Both the position numbers and the translations under genes were made by a program. Below, one piece after another: positions 60,505 through 64,000 of a stretch of 64,000 nt of DNA. Positions within the stretch are counted from its first letter, which is position 1. The number at the start of each line of letters is the position of its first letter. The notes beneath the pieces were generated by a model that was not told where the DNA came from, did no database searches, and was given only the letters and a program-made list of their open reading frames with translations. The DNA lies in NCBI RefSeq assembly GCF_006715085.1, contig NZ_VFMM01000003.1, forward strand, positions 62,001 through 126,000. The letters are read 5' to 3'. This DNA is from Kribbella jejuensis (GTDB taxonomy: Bacteria > Actinomycetota > Actinomycetes > Propionibacteriales > Kribbellaceae).

Positions 60505-61107
60505 ATGCGGGACGATCCGACGGTCGTCGACCTGGTCACCAGGGCCAGGGACGGCGACAAGTCCGCCTGGGACGAGCTGGTCGTGCGGTACGCGCCGCTC
60601 GTCTACTCGATCTGCCGGCGGTACCGGTTGCCGCAGCCTGACATCGACGACGTCGGGCAGAGCGTCTGGCTGCGGCTGGTCGAACACCTGCCCGGCCTGC
60701 GCGAGCCGGCCGCGCTGCCGGGCTGGATCGCGACCACGACCCAGCGCGAGTGCTTTCGGATGATCCGCGCGACCAGCCGGGTCGAACCGGTCGACCTCGC
60801 CGACTCGCCGGACGTACCCGAGCAGGCGATCGCCGAGGAAGAGGTGCTGCGGCACGAACGCGGCACGATCCTGCGGACCGCGTTCGGCGAGCTGTCGCGG
60901 CGCTGCCAACAGTTGCTGTCGTTGCTGATGCAGGACCCACCGGCGCCGTACGACGAGATCAGCCGGCGGCTGGACCTACCGATCGGCAGCATCGGCCCGA
61001 ACCGGGCGCGGTGTCTGGGCCGGCTCCGGCAGACCCCCGCGCTGCTGCGGTTGGCCGCCGATGGACCCGATGGACCTGATGGACCCGACGAGGCAGCGAG
61101 GAGGTGA
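60505..61107 (+). CDS. ECF-type RNA polymerase sigma factor
   Basis: 200 residues from ATG 60505 (GAGGGGG upstream). Sigma-70 region 2 is at about 15-85: DKSAWDELVVRYAPLVYSICRRYRLPQPDIDDVGQSVWLRLVEHL. Region 4 is at about 125-175 with the HTH YDEISRRLDLPIGSIGPNRARCLGRLR. The C-terminus ends with DGPDGPDGPDEAARR after the last helix. No anti-sigma factor of the zinc type is adjacent. The next gene, coupled at the stop codon, encodes a small acidic protein that could take that role. Promoter specificity cannot be read here. Confidence 0.92.
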   Translation: MRDDPTVVDLVTRARDGDKSAWDELVVRYAPLVYSICRRYRLPQPDIDDVGQSVWLRLVEHLPGLREPAALPGWIATTTQRECFRMIRATSRVEPVDLADSPDVPEQAIAEEEVLRHERGTILRTAFGELSRRCQQLLSLLMQDPPAPYDEISRRLDLPIGSIGPNRARCLGRLRQTPALLRLAADGPDGPDGPDEAARR

Positions 61108-61115
61108 GATCCGTG

Positions 61116-61574
61116 ATGAACCCGGACTGGAACGACGACGAAAAGTTGATCGAGGCCTTGCGGGCGGCACTTGCCGCCGCGGACGACGTACCGGCTGCGT
61201 TCGTCGAGGCCGGCAAGTCGGCGTTCGCCTGGCGGACGATCGACGCGGAGCTGGCGGCGCTCACCTACGACTCCGCGCTCGAACCGCTGGACGCGGTGGC
61301 GATCCGTTCGGAGAGCGCGATGCTGCGGTCGCTCACGTTCGCCTCGGACGGGTGGACGGTCGAGGTGGAACTCACCCCGAACGCCGTCCTCGGTCAACTC
61401 GACCCACCCGAGGTCGGCACGGTCACCGCCCGCGGCGACGGCGGCGAACTGGCCACCGCGGACATCGACGAACTGGGCTTCTTCGTGCTCGGCCCACCGC
61501 CGGCCATTCCATACCGTTTGGTATGCACCACGCAGTCCGGTACGACGATCCTCACCGGGTGGATCACGCCCTAG
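61116..61574 (+). CDS. Small conserved protein coupled to the sigma factor, candidate sigma regulator
   Basis: 152 residues from ATG 61116; GTG 61113 and 61104 are alternatives. The sigma stop (61105-61107) lies in the ribosome-binding region GAGGAGGTGA, so translation is probably coupled. The N-terminal half is acidic and helical: WNDDEKLIEALRAALAAADDVPAAFVEAGKSAFAWRTIDAELAALTYDSA. The C-terminal half is all-beta: SLTFASDGWTVEVELTPNAVLGQ, GELATADIDELGFFVL, ending VTTILTGWITP-like strands. I recall similar proteins beside ECF sigma/CHAT genes in Streptomyces, also unnamed. There is no zinc-binding HxxxCxxC anti-sigma motif and no membrane helix. Function unknown; see findings. Confidence 0.8.
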   Translation: MNPDWNDDEKLIEALRAALAAADDVPAAFVEAGKSAFAWRTIDAELAALTYDSALEPLDAVAIRSESAMLRSLTFASDGWTVEVELTPNAVLGQLDPPEVGTVTARGDGGELATADIDELGFFVLGPPPAIPYRLVCTTQSGTTILTGWITP

Positions 61575-61611
61575 CGGCCTCGATACGCGAACGGATCCAG
61601 GTGTACGGCGG

Positions 61612-62043
61612 TCAGACGGCGAACACCTGGGAGTCGTCCGCGAACGCCTTGAACTCCAGGGCGTTCCCGGCCGGATCGAGGAAGAACATCGTCCACTGCT
61701 CACCGGTCTGCCCCTGGAACCGGACGTACGGCTCGATCACGAACTCCGTCCCGGCCGCCTTCAGCCGCTCCGCGAACTGCTGGAACTCCTCGACGGCGAG
61801 GATCAAACCGAAGTGCGGCACCGGTACGTCGTGCCCGTCGACCGGGTTGTGGATCCGCTGCGGCCGGGCCGGCGCGAGGTGCGTGACGAACTGGTGCCCG
61901 CGCAGGTTCCAGTCGATCCACGTCTCGGAACTACGACCCTGCTCGAGCCCGAGCACGTCACCGTAGAACGTCCGCGCAGCATCGAGATCGTCGACCGGCA
62001 TAGCGAGGTGGAAGCGAGGGATGGGGGAGTCGAGAATTGTCAT
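61612..62043 (-). CDS. VOC-family protein (glyoxalase-like)
   Basis: 143 residues. VOC fold: IPRFHLAMPVDDLDAARTFYGDVLGLEQGRSSETWIDWNLRGHQFVTH (metal His and first module), then HDVPVPHFGLILAVEEFQQFAERL (second His) and EQWTMFFLDPAGNALEFKAF (metal Glu). It resembles the extradiol-dioxygenase-like YurT/glyoxalase group. It is the last of three minus-strand genes, 9 bp after the IclR gene. The substrate is probably an intermediate of the pathway handled by the amidohydrolase. Confidence 0.88.
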   Translation of the reverse strand: MTILDSPIPRFHLAMPVDDLDAARTFYGDVLGLEQGRSSETWIDWNLRGHQFVTHLAPARPQRIHNPVDGHDVPVPHFGLILAVEEFQQFAERLKAAGTEFVIEPYVRFQGQTGEQWTMFFLDPAGNALEFKAFADDSQVFAV

Positions 62044-62052
62044 ACCGGCAAT

Positions 62053-62874
62053 TCAAGCAGTCGTCTCGTGGCGTTGTTCGATCTCGACGTGCGGCCGGGA
62101 CTGCCACAGCGCCCACTCGGCGCTGACATCTCCCGCCGTGCGCAACAGCAACGGCAGATGGTCGTGGAGCAGCGTGTCGACCGTGGTTTCCGCGGCGTGG
62201 ACCGTCACGTTCATCGCGGCGCGGACGGTCCCGTTGCCGTCGCGTACCGGTGCTGCGACCGAGCGGACGCCGGGCGCGAGCTCCTCGTCCGCGAGCGCCC
62301 ATCCACGCGCCCGGATCTCGGTCAGCTCGTCGCGCAGTTGGTCCGCGCTGCGGCCGATGTACGGCGGGAGGCCGGCGCGGCTCGGTTGCGCCAGTACGTC
62401 GGCCAGTTCGTCCGGGGCGAGCGCAGCGAGCAGTACCTTGCCCTGCGACGTCTGCGCCGCCGGGAAGCGGGTGCCGATGTCGACGCGGAGCGCGATCAGC
62501 TTGGGCACCGACACGCGGGCGACGTACACGATGTCCGAACCGTCGAGCTGCGCCATCGACGACGACTCGCCGGTCCGCGCGACCAGGGACTCCAGGTGCG
62601 GTTTGGCGATGTCCCACAGGCCGAGCGAACCGACGTAGGCCATCCCGAGCGTGAGCACCTTCGGCGTCAGCTGGAACGAGCCGCCGGTGGTGCGGACGAA
62701 GCCGAGCTCCTCCAGCGTCAGCAGCAGTCGGCGCGCGGTCGGCCGGGCGAGGCCGGCCGCGGTCGCGACCTCGGACAGCGACATCGTGCGGTGGTCGGCG
62801 TCGAAGCAGGCGAGCACGTCCAGCCCGCGAGCCAGCGACTCGACGAAATCCGGACCCGCGCCACGGCCTGCCAT
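62053..62874 (-). CDS. IclR-family transcriptional regulator
   Basis: 273 residues. The N-terminal winged helix is at about 12-75: ESLARGLDVLACFDADHRTMSLSEVATAAGLARPTARRLLLTLEELGFVR. The effector domain has VARVSVPKLIALRVDIGTRFPAAQTSQGKVLLAALAPDEL and ELAPGVRSVAAPVRDGNGTVRAAMNVTVHA. It is closest to PcaR/PobR-type regulators of aromatic catabolism. It lies between the amidohydrolase (38-bp gap) and VOC genes in the same direction, so it probably controls its own operon. Confidence 0.93.
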   Translation of the reverse strand: MAGRGAGPDFVESLARGLDVLACFDADHRTMSLSEVATAAGLARPTARRLLLTLEELGFVRTTGGSFQLTPKVLTLGMAYVGSLGLWDIAKPHLESLVARTGESSSMAQLDGSDIVYVARVSVPKLIALRVDIGTRFPAAQTSQGKVLLAALAPDELADVLAQPSRAGLPPYIGRSADQLRDELTEIRARGWALADEELAPGVRSVAAPVRDGNGTVRAAMNVTVHAAETTVDTLLHDHLPLLLRTAGDVSAEWALWQSRPHVEIEQRHETTA

Positions 62875-62912
62875 CTGTCCTCCTGTCGTTGCCTACTGCT
62901 CACTAGGTTTCA

Positions 62913-64000
62913 CTACGGTGCACCGAAGATGGTGCCACGTGCCTCCCGGGTCGAGTCGGACTTGTAGTCCGTGTACTGATACGGGTTGTCCAGCACCTCA
63001 CCCTTCGGCAGCTCCGGGTTCATCCCGCTCTTCCACGCGTCCTCGCCGAGCGTGGACCGCAGGTACTCGACGGTCGCCTCGACCTCCCGTCGTACGGCGG
63101 CCAGGTCGCAACCGACCAGCTGGTGGTCCTGTTTCACGATCCGGCCGTCGACGATCACCGTGTGGACGTCCCCGCGCTGCGCCTGGAACGCGACCTGCCC
63201 GTACGGGTTGATCAACGGGAACGACACCGGCGACGCGTCGTTCTTGATCAGGATCACGTCGGCGGTCTTGCCCGGTTCGAGGCTGCCGAGGTCGTCGCGG
63301 CCGAGCGCCCTCGCGCCGCCGCGGGTCGCCCAGTCGACGACGTGCTCGGCGCGCAGATGGCTGTGCGTCACGGTGGCGCCCTTCATGTGCGCCTCAAGGT
63401 GTTCGCGGGCGCGGTCGGCGCCGAGCGTCGCCCGCATCGCGCTGAACAGGTCGCCGCTCCACCAGACGCTGGTGTCCATCGACAGCGACACCGGGATGTG
63501 GTGCCGCCGGACCTGCCAGGTCGGCGGGTAGCCCTGGCCGGCGCTCTGCTCGGACTCTGTGGAGACCGAGATCGAGCCGCCGGTCGCGGCGATCCGCTGG
63601 TACGAGTCGGTGGTCAGGGTGGCGGAGTGTACGTAGATGTTCTTCGGCGTCATGAAGTCGTTCTCGTGCATCAGCTTGATGCCGTTGTCGTTGGTCGCGC
63701 CCCACACGCCGGCGTGGGTGGTGACGGCGAGGTCGAGCTCGCGGGCGACCTCGAACGCGGCGCGCTCCGGGAACGCCGGGTCGCCGGTGACGTCGAACGC
63801 GAGTTGCAGACCGATGTCGTCGGCGTCCTTGAGGCGTTCGAGGAAGGCGCGGACGGACGGGTCCGCGGTCCACTCCCACGGGCCGGCCTGGATGTTGCCG
63901 TAGGCAAGCACGAACCGGCCGGGTACGGCGCGGAGCGCGTCCACGGCGGCCTCGGCATGGTCCACGCTCTGCAGGCCGTGCGACCAGTCGACCGTGGTGG
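62913..64000 (-). CDS. Amidohydrolase-family protein, N-terminus beyond the window
   Basis: About 362 residues visible; the frame continues upstream past the right edge (TTVDWSHGLQSVDHAEAAVDAL). TIM-barrel hydrolase of the cytosine-deaminase/SsnA-like group. Visible ligands: DLAVTTHAGVWGA (metal His), NIYVHSATLTTDSYQRIAATGGSISVSTESEQ (second His) and HIPVSLSMDTSVWWSGDL (catalytic Asp). The C-terminal composite domain GSLEPGKTADVILIKNDASP and VHTVIVDGRIV is typical of this superfamily. The likely substrate is a heterocyclic or chlorinated amide. It is upstream of the IclR and VOC genes in the same direction. Confidence 0.9.
   Translation of the reverse strand, partial: TTVDWSHGLQSVDHAEAAVDALRAVPGRFVLAYGNIQAGPWEWTADPSVRAFLERLKDADDIGLQLAFDVTGDPAFPERAAFEVARELDLAVTTHAGVWGATNDNGIKLMHENDFMTPKNIYVHSATLTTDSYQRIAATGGSISVSTESEQSAGQGYPPTWQVRRHHIPVSLSMDTSVWWSGDLFSAMRATLGADRAREHLEAHMKGATVTHSHLRAEHVVDWATRGGARALGRDDLGSLEPGKTADVILIKNDASPVSFPLINPYGQVAFQAQRGDVHTVIVDGRIVKQDHQLVGCDLAAVRREVEATVEYLRSTLGEDAWKSGMNPELPKGEVLDNPYQYTDYKSDSTREARGTIFGAP

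Noticed and set aside
56390..61574. A true Craspase (type III-E CRISPR) locus
   Set aside because: No gRAMP/Cas7-11, Csx30, cas1 or array in the window; only the CHAT/sigma logic is similar.

Overview
The window is about 70% G+C and densely coded on both strands. Strong G/C third-position bias, frequent GTG starts, overlapping stop/start junctions, a mycothiol-dependent maleylpyruvate-isomerase-type protein, DUF5997, DnaE2 and an Actinobacteria-type propane monooxygenase cluster all point to a mesophilic soil actinomycete. The best guess is Nocardioidaceae, possibly Kribbella; genus is an inference. I found no rRNA, tRNA, insertion sequence, prophage or CRISPR array.

Layout. 1-17 kb is ordinary accessory metabolism: a truncated unknown gene, a Kup potassium transporter, MFS and phosphotransferase genes, a run of TetR regulators, two aldo/keto reductases, a GMC oxidoreductase, an AlaX/aminotransferase operon and a flavin oxidase. 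17.4-25 kb holds a very large single-chain biotin-dependent carboxylase with the domain order of eukaryotic acetyl-CoA carboxylase, followed by a class A penicillin-binding protein. 25-32.7 kb has two LexA-type boxes, one before a small unknown gene and one before error-prone polymerase dnaE2. Between them lie a HxlR/AraC divergent pair with twin operators, a secreted hydrolase with a 3' frameshift, and an acetyltransferase/IF-1 operon whose ribosome binding site lies inside a predicted hairpin. 32.7-34.4 kb has no gene and consists of three repeat families.

34.4-40.7 kb carries a methyltransferase, a two-gene pair of unknown membrane proteins, a MarR regulator with two operator copies before an NAD(P)-binding protein, a LysE exporter and a frameshifted BNR-repeat gene. 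40.7-51 kb is a complete soluble diiron monooxygenase (propane/Mim type) locus. It has a divergent GAF/AAA/Fis regulator, four monooxygenase subunits, an amidohydrolase, a DUF59-like protein, an alcohol dehydrogenase and a dedicated GroEL, probably supporting growth on propane, acetone or phenol-like substrates. 51-56 kb has an ArsR/MFS pair with a clear operator, a TetR regulator, a serine hydrolase, a Tat-exported PhoX-like protein and a lipoprotein.

56.4-61.6 kb is the most intriguing part: a cytosolic subtilisin-like protease divergent from a TPR-CHAT (caspase-like) protein, an ECF sigma factor and a small conserved protein. I suggest a proteolytic switch controlling a sigma factor, by analogy with the TPR-CHAT/Csx30/RpoE logic of Craspase systems but without CRISPR. 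The window ends with a VOC protein, an IclR regulator and a 5'-truncated amidohydrolase, all on the minus strand.
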